64,000 nt of DNA from Gymnopus androsaceus JB14 (taxonomy: Eukaryota > Basidiomycota > Agaricomycetes > Agaricales > Omphalotaceae): contig ML769552.1 of NCBI GenBank assembly GCA_009733575.1, positions 62,001-126,000 of the forward strand. Reading direction: 5' to 3'. A program made the position numbers and the translations under genes. Under the pieces are notes generated by a model. The model was given only the letters and a program-made list of their open reading frames with translations. It was not told where the DNA came from and ran no database searches. Positions 11,136 to 23,689 of the stretch are shown here, one piece after another (the first letter of the stretch is position 1; the number at the start of each line of letters is the position of its first letter).

Positions 11136-11501
11136 CTTTTCGACGTTCGTGCTCGAAGACAGAATCTATGCTCCAAGTATTTAATATGGTATGTCATATG
11201 TCGTGTCACGCGATCGAATTAACTTTATCATCTCAACGAAGTCGAGTTCCTCGATGGATTTCAGGGCCCGCCGGTATCACTCTATTGAGAGGTTCAGCCA
11301 AGGTCCCCAGCATTCGGATATCAACCTTACATCGCAAAATATCCTAGTGCGGTGTGCCATTGTTATTCGTATGTTCCCGGTGAATCGGTGATTGATATTG
11401 TTGCGGCACTCGGAACGGAGGGCGCTGCAGGTTATATACGACTCGATCTCTTGAGAATTCAAGTTATTTCTTGTCTCATCGTCTTCTCTTTTCACATAGA
11501 C

Positions 11502-14309
11502 ATGTCGAGTGCTATTATTCCTACCCTCAACGCTCATCTGGTCGTAGACGTCGTCGTATATTATCTCGTTTTTCGTCTCTTCAAATGGCTTTCAAGTCCC
11601 TATTTATTTCCGCATTTTCGCCACATTCCTGGACCTCCTTCTGAATCTTGGTTCAAAGGTACGCGTTCTCTTAAAAGTTATTATCCAAACTTAAAGTCAC
11701 TCAATCACATTAATTGGAAAGGAAATCTGGGACAATTGTTCAACGCAAAGGGACTACCCTTTCATCAGCAGCTTATCGACCGTTTTGGTGGTATGGTCAA
11801 AGTGTATGGATTCTTCGGAGTCAGTGTTTCGTTTCTTGAATTTTTTTCTCCGTCTACCTCGCGCCTCAGTCACACAAAACTAACATGACTTCAGGATGAA
11901 CAACTGTACATATCCGACCCCCACGCGTTACAAAGCATTATCCTCAAAGATCAGGACTCATTCGAGGAAACTGCCGTGTTTATAGAGTATGTCCGATCGA
12001 CTGTTAATCTAAATGAAATTTAGCTCATATCGTGTTTCCTCACTCAGCACGAACAAAATTATTTTTGGACCAGGCAAGTTGATTTTCTTTGCTTTTCGCC
12101 AAATTTCCTGCCCGTCTAACGGCCGAGAACCAGGTCTCGTAGCTACTACAGGTAAGTGTATATCATCGACGACTCAAGCCACTTCCAAAGGACTCATCAC
12201 GCACGAAGGCGATGTACACAAAAAGCAGCGTAAAATGGTTACTCCCGTTTTCTCCATTCCTCAATTAAAACGATTGACACCCGTTGTCTATGATATCGCG
12301 GAAAAGGTGGCTACTATTTCTTTCAATGCTGCGCAAACCATCCCGAAAGGTCAACTAACGGCCCCTTAGCTCGCAGACGTACTCACACGGGAATCGAAGG
12401 CCTCGTCCTCGGCGACGGGAAGCACAACTGGCGGTGTTTTAGACATGTCAGAGTGGGTATCCCGTGTAGCACTGGAGACCATTGGACAGACGGTGCTGGG
12501 GTATTCTTTTGTAAGTTCCTTTCGCCTCGCACACTAGTATCTTCCTTGCTTCAAGTTTTTTGGCGGATGAATCGGCTTACGATCGCTGTTTTCCCGTTGT
12601 TGTCGCTTGACTGACTGGGTACGCCGCTGATCAGGATCCATTGGACTCTCCGCACAACAATCCATACACTTCTGCGATCAAGGAACTGATGTATGGAACT
12701 TTATTTCATGAGATTGGTCAACATATCTGATACTACGCAGTCCAACTTTATTCTCGCTATCGGTAATCCGGCAGTTTGCTCCGTTCTTGTCGCGTTTGGG
12801 AACTGCTGGATTCAGAAGAAAGCTCGTCGAATGGACACCCAATAGGGCGGTTCAAAGGGTCAAAGTGGGTTTTCCCAGTTCTTTTAGCTATAGTTCAGTG
12901 ATCATCTGAGATTCCATCGTCTGATTGCATCTGTGACTTTCAGGACATGTCGGACATTATGGACCGAACGGCTCGAAGCATTTTGCGAGAAAAGCAAAAG
13001 GTATTGAGTGAATCGGATGTACTTCAAGAAGATGTTGAAGAGAAAGATATCATAAGCGTTCTTCGTACGTATGGTGCTGTTTTTACTGACGATTTCTCCG
13101 AGTCTTGCTTACTATGCAAACGAACATACAGTTCGTGCGAACGAGAAAGCTGCAGCAGGAGAGAAGCTCTCAGAATCTGAGCTGCACGGGTCAAATGACG
13201 TGCGTGCATTTTCTTTGGGGGATTAGAAATTGACGTTTATATTCACTTTCCTCTAATGTACATAGTGTGCTTATCTTTGGGGCACAGGACACAACGTCAT
13301 CGGCTTTGTCGAGAATTTTGTACTTGCTATCGGCCCATCCTGATATACAAGAGAAAGTGAGTAGGAGGGTTTTGTGATTTTGTGAAAATTCATGGCTGAA
13401 CGGAATATCCGCAGGTTCACGAAGAAATTACAACTGCATTCGCAGATGCAGACCGACTTGAGTATGAGGCGATCAGTGAGCTACCTTGGCTAGACGCAAT
13501 TATCAAGGAAACTCTTCGCTTGTAGGTTTTCTTTTTGCAGAATATCTTTGTACTTATAACTAAAAAAATGTATCCAGATATCCACCGGTACCTTTTGTTC
13601 GGCGAACGTAAGTAGGCAAGGTCTTCATCTGTCCTGGAGATTTAACTGGTCTACTATAGAGTCACGAAGGAAAGGTCTTTAATGTATTCGACCATGAATT
13701 CGGATGTAGCAGACGCGTCTGTCACTGTACCAGCTGGTACGACGCTTTTTGTCGGCATTGCAGGAGCGAATCGCCTCGAATCGGTTTGGGGTGTAGATGC
13801 AAAGGTGAACCTGGATATGATCTGGGCATAGCGATCATTTACTGACGATATAAAGGTGTGGATGCCCCAGCGGTGGATATCTAACAAGAACCCTGCCTCG
13901 ATACGATTGCCAGGTATTTACGCGGGCATGTAAGTACCTTCTCGTCAATCGATCTTTCCATCCACTGAGCTTTCTATAGGTTGTCGTTCCTTGGAGGAGC
14001 AAGATCATGCATGTAAGTGTTGTGGCTCCATTATTCAAGAATATTTCGAACTGAGAATCTTCCAGCGGGTATAAGTTCGCTCAAATTGAAATGAGTGAGT
14101 GCATTTTCTGTCTCTTTTGATTCTACCCTGACATTGTGTCAGAAATCATCCTTGCAACGCTTCTACGTCGTTTCAAATTTTCACCGACGAAGGATGAAGT
14201 GATCTGGAACCTTTCACAAATTATCTCTCCGTCGGTGCGTCGACTGGACGAAGGTGGCTTTGTCGAAGAAAAAGGCCTGCCTCTGGTTGTCGAGTTGAGA
14301 GCCGACTAA
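11502..14309 (+). CDS. Cytochrome P450 monooxygenase, 19 exons
   Basis: Heme-thiolate monooxygenase, ER-anchored by an N-terminal hydrophobic segment (AHLVVDVVVYYLVFRLF) followed by the proline hinge IPGPP. Exons: 11502-11658, 11722-11819, 11895-11986, 12048-12073, 12134-12151, 12191-12306, 12370-12510, 12635-12690, 12741-12864, 12944-13064, 13132-13199, 13267-13356, 13415-13521, 13578-13607, 13660-13804, 13856-13929, 13980-14012, 14066-14094, 14143-14309; about 563 aa. Motifs: C-helix HKKQRKMV, I-helix FGAQDTTSSALS, ExxR as KETLR, PERF-like MPQRW, and heme-binding FLGGARSCIG with the axial Cys. Exons 4 and 5 are only 26 and 18 nt; the intron between them begins GCAAGT. At the exon 11/12 junction the AG leaves one extra T; donor GTCAAA at 13190 restores frame but loses three residues. 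The substrate is unknown; no biosynthetic cluster surrounds it. Confidence 0.9.
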
Positions 14310-14808
14310 TGATATTGTGGCTCACCTCGTGTTATTGTACTTTCACGTTGAGTGAACTATTGTTCGCATCTCCTATTTCCAGCTTCACACTAGTGTACAC
14401 CCCTGCTATAATCATGATTTAATCAACACGTTTTTCCTTATAACCGCAACGGAATTCATACCTCAGCCTCGTTTTGTTCTGGAGTTTTCGAAATCAGAAC
14501 TTCGGCTGAGTCGAATGGTTACTGTCCCTTGTAAGACTGACCAGACTCTTTGAGTTGTTCTTCCCAAGGCATGCACAAAGCGCGATTTTTCTTTCCCAAT
14601 TGGGGATAAGATCTGCGAGGCATCAAAATTCAGGCGCGTGGCGTTGATGACTCTTTATTAGCGCGGCTGTAGGCAGCTGTTCGCTCTCTTTCCCCAACTT
14701 CCATCTCAAACTTTTCATTATTCCCACTCGTAGTGGTATGACCATGGAGAATTGAGTTGCTGAGGCCCGCAAGGACCTCCCCTTCTCAATACGTTTTCGA
14801 CATCACCT
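14310..14808. other. P450 3' flank and GCN2 promoter region
   Basis: No gene is seen. TGAGTC (14507-14512) and TGACTC (14648-14653) lie upstream of GCN2 and resemble Gcn4-type half sites; chance occurrence is quite possible. CT-rich tracts precede the start, as is common for basidiomycete promoters. Confidence 0.3.
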
Positions 14809-17800
14809 ATGGAATCTACCGAGGAACTACAGCAGAACGAACTTACTGCATTGAAATCCATCTACGCCGAAGATTTTATAGAAACTCCTCCGAAGGCCTG
14901 GAAGGTAACTATATCCTACATTCAGGATAAAACATAGTTGAGCTTGATGTTTAAAGGGCGCTGCACGTCTCCCAGAATTTATTATCAGAGTTCCGCATCT
15001 TAATCCGGATTTTGCAAAGAAGATATGTTTTAATTTGCATGTAATGTATGTATCTTCCAGCTTTCCTTATGCTCTGGCTGACCTTCTTTGCAGATTTCCC
15101 AAGACTTATCCCGCAAAGGCGAATCCCACTTTCACGATTCAAAGACCTATTCAATGGACTATCCAACGACCAAGTAACAAAGCTTTCTCATGCGATTCAT
15201 ACAGAGGCGCAGATGCGCCGGGGCTCAGAGATGGTTATGGAGGTACGTCGTCCGTTGTCTGTTCTGAATCGGATCTAATGCTTGCTGCAAGATTGTCAGC
15301 TTTTGCCAAGACTGGATGATGGACAATGTGATTCCGACCATAGAAGCTCCGGGTTCGTTAGCCTTGCAGATGAACCAGCGTGCCGAGGATGAAGAGAAGG
15401 TGCGTTGTTTGGTTCTAACTTGCCTTCCTTGGCTGAAGCATCTCCCAGGCTCGCAAACAGAAAGCAGAGGCCTTGGCAATGGAAGAGCTCGAAAAGGCAA
15501 CAAAACGCGCTCAGGAACTAGAAGAGCAGCTCATGCTTGATGCTGCGAAACAACAACTGGCTCGAGAACGAGAACACAAGGCTCGTAAAAGGGCCAACTC
15601 GGAGGCGACCGAAGTTCCCGTGTCAAGTGAATATCCGACCGAATCCTTCGCCGAAGAAATTGAATTTCAAGGCATTCATTTCGACACTGTAAAATACTTT
15701 CATCCACGCAATGGTATACTGTCCCTTGGTCAATCGTTATCGCCATACTGACGCAAGCGTACAGAATGTTTGGGGGTAACTTACACAGCTGACCCTCTTT
15801 GCGATGATGTGAATGCTACGTTACCGTTAGAACTCCATATCGTCACATTCGACACCCATTATTACTCAACCAGTCAAGGTATGATGTTTCGGGCACTTCA
15901 AATTTCTTGCTTCTAACTCCATTCCTAGGACGTAAGAAACTCAAACAACTAGAGGCTGAAATTCGACGTCTGACTGCAATTCGTCACGCGAACGTTGTCC
16001 GCACATTGGCCGTGAAGCTTCATCTCCCGAATTCCAGTGCCCCGTCTCGATTGTTTATTCTTTACGAACGGCCACCTGCGTTAACCCTACAAGACGTTTT
16101 GCAAGACTGTGACTCATTACGAGAGGAGCGAGCTTCTGTAAGTCAGCCTTACTTAAACTTGTACCCTTACTAATGTTTTGTAGGACTACTTGGGACAAAT
16201 TCTCGCTGGCCTTAATGCTATCCACGCGAAAGATCTAGTCCACCGAGGTACGCTACTATATGATTATTCTCCTTGTATTTTGCTGACTGAGGTCAACAAG
16301 GTATTACTGCCCACACTATTGGATTGGCTTCCCGAAATTCTCAAGCTAGCTCGAAGCTCATACGGCTTTCCAAAGTCGGTTACTACACCCGCCTAATCGA
16401 TCTTCATAAATCGAATGAGTTCCGGTTGACACTAAATATTACTTGTGAAGATCCTCAGATTCCCGATGCCTGGTACGTTTTCGTGTCATCGCATTGTTCC
16501 ATGTCAACCTCACCTGGTTATCCTCTTTCAGGTTGTCCAAAGATGTCAAGAACGAATCGTCCTTGCTCTACACTCGTCATCGCGACATCCATTCGGTTGG
16601 ACTCGTTTTCCTGCAAATGTTACTGGGACTTGATGTCACCCGGCGTTTCTCTGACGCTCATACGGCTTTAAAGCATTGTAAATGACATCTATTTATGAGT
16701 GCGATATCTCCACTAACCCTTTCGTAGCTTTGATCTCACCAATCCTACAAGCCCATGCCTTGAACATGCTTTTTCCTCCAAAGAAAAATCATGTCTCTTG
16801 CTTGACTTTGCTTGCCGATCTAGCAGAAAATGCAAATCCAATTAGCGACAACCCTCGCAGTCCTATAGTCCCGTTCTCTGCTTCCGTTGGTAAATACATT
16901 GTTTGTTCGAAGAACTCCCGTTTCACTAATACTGTTTAGATCCGAAAACACCATTGGCACCTGGATATGGCAGCTCTCCGGAAATCGATTACTTCAAACC
17001 GATGGGCTTGAGACATTCAAGTCGATGGAAGGAAGATTGGGAAGAACTGGAGCTACTGGTTTGTTGGAATTTATCACAATTATTCACCATGGTAATGACT
17101 ATGATTCCAGGGGAAAGGTGCTTTTGGCTCTGTGGTCAAAGCACGCAATAGGATTGATTCACGTATCTACGCTGGTATGAAGTCGATCTTGATTTTCCGT
17201 CGGGGTATTGCTCACCCTTTGTGCTATTTAGTCAAGAAGGTTCGCCTTCGAACAACCCAAAGTGACAAGATCTTCCGAGAAGTCAACGCGCTGAGCCGCT
17301 TATCACATCGCTTCATCGTCAGATACTATACGACGTGGGTAGAAACTGCAGAGCCCTCCTCGACTGCAGCATCTGATGAATCGGACGCTGAGTCTTCGGA
17401 GGTGGAATCCGACACAGAAGATGGCATGACCTCCGTACCATCTTCCTCCGTCCTACGCACCACCAGTGCCGATGAAGGATTTATCTTTAGTTTGGATGAC
17501 TTGGATGACCCGGGAGCCTCGAGGGGTTCCTTTCCGAGTATTCATTTCAGTGCCCGTTCATCGGAAGCTGGAGAAGAAGATACGGATAGTGATGGTGACC
17601 CGCTGGCGCTAGATAACCTTTTTCAACCTAAACCTGTCCGTGAAGCCCCGCCACCTCCGTTCCTGCAACGTACGCTGTATATTCAAATGGTGATTATTTT
17701 GTCTGAACTTCCTAGGTCATCCGATGCTGACGACAACATAATAGGAAGTTTGTTGAACGACAGACTCTTAAAGAGGTACTTGTGGTCTGCTGATAATTAT

Positions 17801-20800
17801 TTTCCAAGCCAACCATTTTCTTAGAGGGTTGATGAAGGTCTCTCGGTCGAAGAAGCTTGGAGACTGTTCCAGCAGATCGTTGATGCTCTCGCGCATATGT
17901 CGAGCTTGGGAATTGTACGTGTGTTATCCTGTGGTTGATGTTTAAACTGACCAATTGCGTTTTAGCTGCATCGGGATATCAAGTTGACAAATATCTTCAT
18001 TGGTGCGTTATTGTACTGTATCTCAATGGATTCATCAACGAGCTCAACGCGTTTCTTTACAGATGGCAATGGTGACTGCAAAGGTGATCAGTGTTACCTT
18101 TTGCTTTTTTGTTGTTGCTGACTTGATTTTTAGTGGGAGATTTCGGGCTAGCTACCTCCAGTCTTGCTGCCGTCGACCCATCCGATGTGTCTCCTCATGT
18201 GATAGCTCCTCAAGCGGACATGACCTTAGGTTTGCTCTTACTATCCTGTTTCCTTATTCACCTTTCTAAACATCTCTACAGAGGTTGGAACTAGACTGTA
18301 CATTGCGCCTGAGGTACAATCGAGAAGACGTGGACCGACTAATCATTCCAAGGCTGATATCTACAGTCTCGGCGTGCGTCACCTTTCATTGAACTCTTGC
18401 TCACCACTCATTTTTGTTCAACAGATTGTGTTCTTTGAAATGAACTATTCTTTTTCTACTGGCTCTGAACGTATCTCGGTTCTTGAGCGCCTTCGCAAGC
18501 CAGATGTTCAATTTCCAGCTAGCTGGGATCCTTTACGCGCTCGGCAGCGTGAAAGTAAGCTATATGAGTTACGAGGATTCATCTGTACTGACTCCTTTTT
18601 GTCTTTCTTGACAGTCATCAATTGGTTGCTCCAGCATGAACCAGACCGGCGTCCCAGCGCTATCGAACTTTCGCAGAGTCCTCTAATGCCACCACGCATG
18701 GAAGATGAATATTTCAAGGGTGCTCTTCGCCTTATGGGTAAGAGGCGTCTCGATATCTTTTTCTACAGCGCTAACTTATATTTTAGCCAAGCCTGATTCT
18801 CCACACCTTCAGACTGTGCTTTCAGCTCTTTTCGACAACCCTCCTAAACCAGTTCGGGGCTTCTTGTATGATCAAGAGGCCGAGCTACCTGACTACGCTT
18901 CTCTGAATGGTGTCGTTCAAGATCGCTTGGGGAGCATATTTCGAATGCACGGAGCTGTCGATATGGAACCTCCGCTTTTAACGCCACAGACTAGCGGCGA
19001 AGACAAGACTCAGGCTTCATTTGTTGACCGACATGGTGAAGTTGTTGCTCTTCCTAACAATCTTATCGTCCCGTTCGCCCGACTCGCTGCCCGAGAGAAA
19101 GTGCAAAGAATCAAGCGATTCCATTTGTCGAGTATCTATCGACCGAGGTAAGTTTGAATTGTACTTTGTTGGAGTTGTGAATCTAAAGCAAGTTGTAGTC
19201 TTATCCCTGGTCATCCGAAGGTCTGGAAAGCTGGCGTGTTCGACATTATTACACCAGATCATTCACACGGACCCATCGCTGCCGGAGCTGAAATACTCGC
19301 TGTCGCTCATGATATATTAGAAAGCTTCCCAAACTTAATACCGACCTATGAGCTTCATATCTCTCATTCCGACAGTATGTGCTTTATACTGTTTGCTTAT
19401 TTACTTTCCTCACTATAATTGCAGTTGTCTCTGCGATTCTCGAACGGATCCCGTCGGCGCAACGGACTGCCGTGCTAGACATTATCCAACACACCAAGTC
19501 ATCGTCGTCTCAGAAAAAGGCCAATCTCCTCAAGAAAGGTCTTTTTCGCAGTCTCATTGATGAGCTTGATGTACTCACAGATGCAGGTAAGTAAAGATGA
19601 GCTTATATTATCGATCCGGAAACTCAAGTATTATTTACAGACGACGATATTGACGCTATGATGGCTCGGCTTGAGAAGATTAGTCCCTCGTTGTGCGAAC
19701 AATTGCGGCGTGAAGTAGATGAAGTCAAGGCTACGATACAGCACGCAGTCTCTGCCGGCGTTACACAACCGATATTCTTCAGGCCGCTGATGCTTGGTTC
19801 TTACTTCACCCACTTTAAGAATGGAGTGTTGGTAGAGGTCTCAAAGAAATCGAGGCGGGGTGATATTTTGGCTGCTGGGGGTCGGTGAGTGCCCGGCCTT
19901 GACTCACTTCGAAATACCGTTTCCTCATATTTTGTTACAGTTACGACAACCTTATTAACCAGTTTACTCAGCCCAAGTCGAAAGGCCAAGGCAGCTTTGC
20001 TTTCGGGTTGCAGATCGATGTCGAGAAAATATCTGTTATGCTTGCTCTTTTCCAAAGTACTTCCGTCCAACCGCTCATTAAAGAAGCTCGTTCGTTTGGT
20101 TTCTGGAGTCCCAGGAGATGCGACGTGTATGTCATATCCTACCAGCCCGGATTCCTGCAAGAACGTCTAGAGGTTGTTGCTTGGCTATGGCAGAATGGTA
20201 TAAGTGCAGATCTTATGTATGAGGCAGGGCTACAGGAGGTTGAACAGGAAAATCAAGTTGACATGTGCGCTCGAGAGGGTATCTTGTACGTTTTACCAAA
20301 CTTTCAATATGTTTTCATTCTCATCTTTGTGTACCAGATTCACTGTCTATCCTCGTCCACGAGCAGGCCGTCGTGATATGACTGCGTTTAAAGTGAAGAG
20401 TATACTGAAAGGAACTGAGTATGAAGGTATGTTACATGTTAAAATTCTGGTTTTGATCTAACGTCTTCGATAGTGTCCAAGGCGGATCTCATTAGCTGGT
20501 TACAGCACGAAATCGGAGAACAGAAACGTATCGATGCCATGACAGCTTGTACTCCAGCTTCCTCTCGACTCGGTGCCCTGGGCCCATCTCAAATAACTCG
20601 ATCCAGCGCAATAGCACCGGGCTCCTCGGATGTCCAGCTCTGCCTTCCGCAAGAGACAAAGAAGCAACGTCGGCAGGTCAAGCAGATGTTTTTGGACCGT
20701 GGTAGGTCATCATCAGTTTCGATATTTCTCGCTCTGACTCTAGCACAATTCCACTCTCTAGCTTACGATGTATCCTCGGATCTCAAGACTACCTTCCAAA

Positions 20801-21042
20801 CCCCTGGAGGAATGCCTGTGGTCGCTTTGGACATTTCGTCGCCATTGTTTGACGCCCTCTCGCGGAATGCTGCATGGCTTACGGATGAGGAAACGTGGAA
20901 GGGTCTCGTTGGAGAGTTTTCCAGTGCAGGATATGCCCAACAGGTTCGGGAAACGGTTGCCAAGAAGAAGAGTGAGGGAAGCAGCTGGATCTTACTTGTT
21001 GGTGTGAAGGAGGAAAGGGTCGGGTTGTTGAGTCTACGATGA
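14809..21042 (+). CDS. GCN2: GCN2-type eIF2-alpha kinase (RWD, pseudokinase, kinase, HisRS-like)
   Basis: Cytosolic kinase that binds uncharged tRNA and phosphorylates eIF2-alpha in amino-acid starvation. Thirty exons encode about 1,571 aa, the usual size. Main boundaries: exons 1-5 14809-14904, 14957-15045, 15094-15242, 15292-15399, 15449-15713; kinase exons 17111-17174, 17232-17689, 17749-17775, 17825-17914, 17966-18002; last exon 20762-21042. Domain order: RWD (MESTEELQQNELTALKSIYAED, LHVIFPKTYP), coiled coil, pseudokinase, active kinase with Gly loop GKGAFGSVVK, YAVKKV lysine, a long acidic insert, LHRDIKLTNIF and VGDFGLA, then a HisRS-like domain (LIPGHPKVWKAGVFDIITPD, GGRYDNLI) and a C-terminal ribosome-binding/dimerisation part. 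One extra T at about 15155 breaks the RWD frame (IQRPIQ-GLSNDQV), and the exon starting 17749 loses the hinge Glu unless one extra G is assumed. Both look like sequence errors in an otherwise intact gene. Confidence 0.93.
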
Positions 21043-22975
21043 TCTTTTATGATTTCCTAATAATTATGTCCTTTTGCATGTATAGATAGTTCCCATTATG
21101 TCCACGTCAAACTCATGTATTTATCTATGTATTTTGATCTATGGCTACGACCGTTCCTTCTAACTCGAGCTTCGGAAATCCTTTGGATGCTCGACAGTCC
21201 TGGTTATTGCAGAGTCTCTTCCTCGGAATTGCATATTTAGCGCCCACTGGCTACTCGCTTTTTGGAAGTTCACACTGTTCTTTGAACTTCACACTGTTAA
21301 GGAATGAAGTGCATACTTATTACTCTTCACTGAACGCCGACTACTCAATCTTCGCTGGAGATATGCAAACACCAAGCTTCTCTCCTGTCAACGGTCAATC
21401 GCCAATTTCGAGGAATATGCTTGCTCTTTTTTTTTCGAAATCGAGGGACTCACAAACCAGTGTACTTATTTCTAATGAGCCCTTGCGCCTTTTGCGGTTT
21501 CTGTTAGGTTTGGTTCCCATATGGCATAGACTATTTTGCACGAGTTAATGAATTTTTACGGGCCATTCAATATCAGCTGCTAATATTCTCCAGTGAAACG
21601 CAAGTTGACTTCTACCCTGCTATTCTAGTTCCTTCTCCATCTGAAAGCTCTCATTGGCTCGATATGAACTTGGTCACAGCTATACAGTAACATTGTCATC
21701 CCATCTCGATAGTCATCGTGACCAACTCATCGTGACTCATCTTTCCTTTCGACCGCTCCTTCTCCTCAGAAATACCTGACAGTAATGCAGGCCCTTTGGA
21801 TTTACAGGACCACGACTCCCGAAGCACGGCTTGCACTCCAATAGCGTTCGCGGCTCCGAAACTATCACCTCACGATTATATCAATCTCTCATCAGAAGCA
21901 AAGTTATCATACCTTTTATCGAGAGTCTCCAGGGATGGCCTGATGTGCAGAACTTGGTGACAGACGAGCTCCCTCTAGGTTCTACTACAATACCAGTTGG
22001 CGTCACCTGAATGCTGGATATCATCCAAAAATCCCAAATGCGCAAATCTTACTTTTGTACTACTCCTTTTCTTCCGTGCTTCCGTGTCTCAATCAGTGGC
22101 TCTGCAAGCCTTCATTTGCTCTGAAACATAGCGTACCCGACAGACTGGGTGCCAATTCAGTTCACAAGTTCAAAGCTTGCGCCCGATATTGATTGCTAGG
22201 CGGGCATCGAGAATCATAATCATTGCTATATTGTGCACCGTCGGTTATACATAATATACCCCAAACCTGATATGGCTATTTTCTGGCACTGAAGGCGCTT
22301 GTAACACGGGATAGTTATAATACGGTCGTTATCTTCTTCAGCGAGTATGACAACGCGCGCAACGTCTACTTATAGCGGTTCCAAGGAAACGGCTAAATGG
22401 GTACACTGAGGTGCATTTTTTCCTTGAGTTTGTGTTGGTCTTCCAAGTCGAAACTGATTTGGTTCTGAATAGTTCCGCGTCTACAGGTTATGACTGAACA
22501 GAACATTGAGACTGAATCACGCTCGGGATGGCAACTGGTAGCTGTCTGGAACATCGAGGCGCAACTGGGCAAGGTGACGTGGACTGACGCAAACTTAAAC
22601 GGCTTCTAAAGACCTCAACCGCTCTTTGTCGGGGAATGACAAAGTCACATTCTGGTCCGGTCACGAAATCATAATGAACAAGGTCAATCCCGATGAAATA
22701 AACGCCTAGTGGCAGGAAATTTAATATGGTGCTTTTTGTCACGAATCACGATGGTATCGCATATCTTTTCAAGTTCATTGTCTCGTGAAAACTTACTCTT
22801 GGGGCGCTATATCTTTGTATCACTGTTGCAGCTACCTAACGCAATATCGATCCAACTTGACACACTTGGAACTGGGAAGCAGTAAAGTTGCTGTTATACA
22901 CTGGCAAATGACTCTCAAGCAACTATATAAGGAAGTCAAGCCAGTAATGGGTCTCCAAAGCTCAAATTTCTCTTC
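21043..22975. other. Intergenic; one unassigned 135-codon frame at 21141-21548
   Basis: The plus-strand frame starts MATTVPSNSSFGNPLDARQS and contains a hydrophobic stretch (LLQSLFLGIAYLAPTGYSLF), so it could be the N-terminal exon of a decayed membrane protein. No continuation with splice sites was found. From 21550 to 22900 I see nothing convincing on either strand. Confidence 0.3.
22924..22930 (+). promoter_or_regulatory. TATA box of DUF6593 gene
   Basis: TATATAA lies 46 bp upstream of the ATG at 22976, a plausible distance for a compact fungal promoter. Confidence 0.5.
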
Positions 22976-23689
22976 ATGAATATTACCAACCCTTATGCTC
23001 AGGTGGGATGGGCTGGCACTGGCAATTCTAATAGAAGTGCCCCCATCCCTTCGATCTTTGGTGCTCTTCCGAGTCCTTTCCACTCGTCGCCAACTGCTAA
23101 TTCTATTCATCGATTCGAGTTCACGGCGTCCAATCCCGACGTTCAGAACTGCACGGTAGTAGGGCCTCAATCAAAGACCTACTTCCAAATCCTCAATAAC
23201 ACGCCATCGCAAAACTCCACTCTGATCCAGAATGGCGATGGCGCTAGCATTGCCCTCATTCAGTGGGCGCACTCTTCTGGTGCTCTTGTGGAGGTCCGTG
23301 ATATAATTCGCAGACAGTTGGTAGCTCAGTGGCTTCCACTGTCCGAGGATGCAAAGTAGGTGCTTAAATTGAGCTTCGTCTTTTATAAGCTAATCATCGA
23401 TCCTACAGATATAGATTTATGAAGGCTCGCGACCGTATTATGGTATGGGTTCCGCAAGATGGAAATGTAGGGGTGAGCAGTTTGATTACTTCCTCCAAAA
23501 GCCCCGTCTAAAATGTGTAAAATTTAGCTGTATACTTATGGAACCACCACTCCCGAGCTCTATGCGAAGATTTCTCGTTCGGAGGGAAGACTTGTGCTGG
23601 AGATGTCCTCTACAGCTATCCGGATTGGGCTTCTCGAGTGTTGCGTTGCTGCAGCCGTGCTACTTAGATCTGGTCGATTCATTGACTGA
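22976..23689 (+). CDS. DUF6593 family protein, intact copy
   Basis: Exons 22976-23355, 23409-23472 and 23528-23689 give a continuous 201-aa protein. The N-terminus MNITNPYAQVGWAGTGN is followed by a Pro/Ser linker with IFGALPS, then the domain: FEFTASNPDVQNCTVVGPQS, TYFQI, ALVEVRDIIRRQLVAQWLPLS, YRFMKARDRIMVWVPQDG, LYTYGTTTPELYAKISR and GLLECCVAAAVLLRSGRFID. This is the domain DUF6593, widespread and often expanded in Agaricomycetes; the biochemical role is unknown. There is no signal peptide or membrane span, so it is probably cytosolic. A paralogue with identical intron positions lies inverted at 7647-8374. Confidence 0.88.

Noticed and set aside
11502..14309. Secondary-metabolite cluster around the P450
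   Set aside because: Neighbours are a nucleolar protein and GCN2; no synthase, methyltransferase or transporter is close enough to suggest a pathway.
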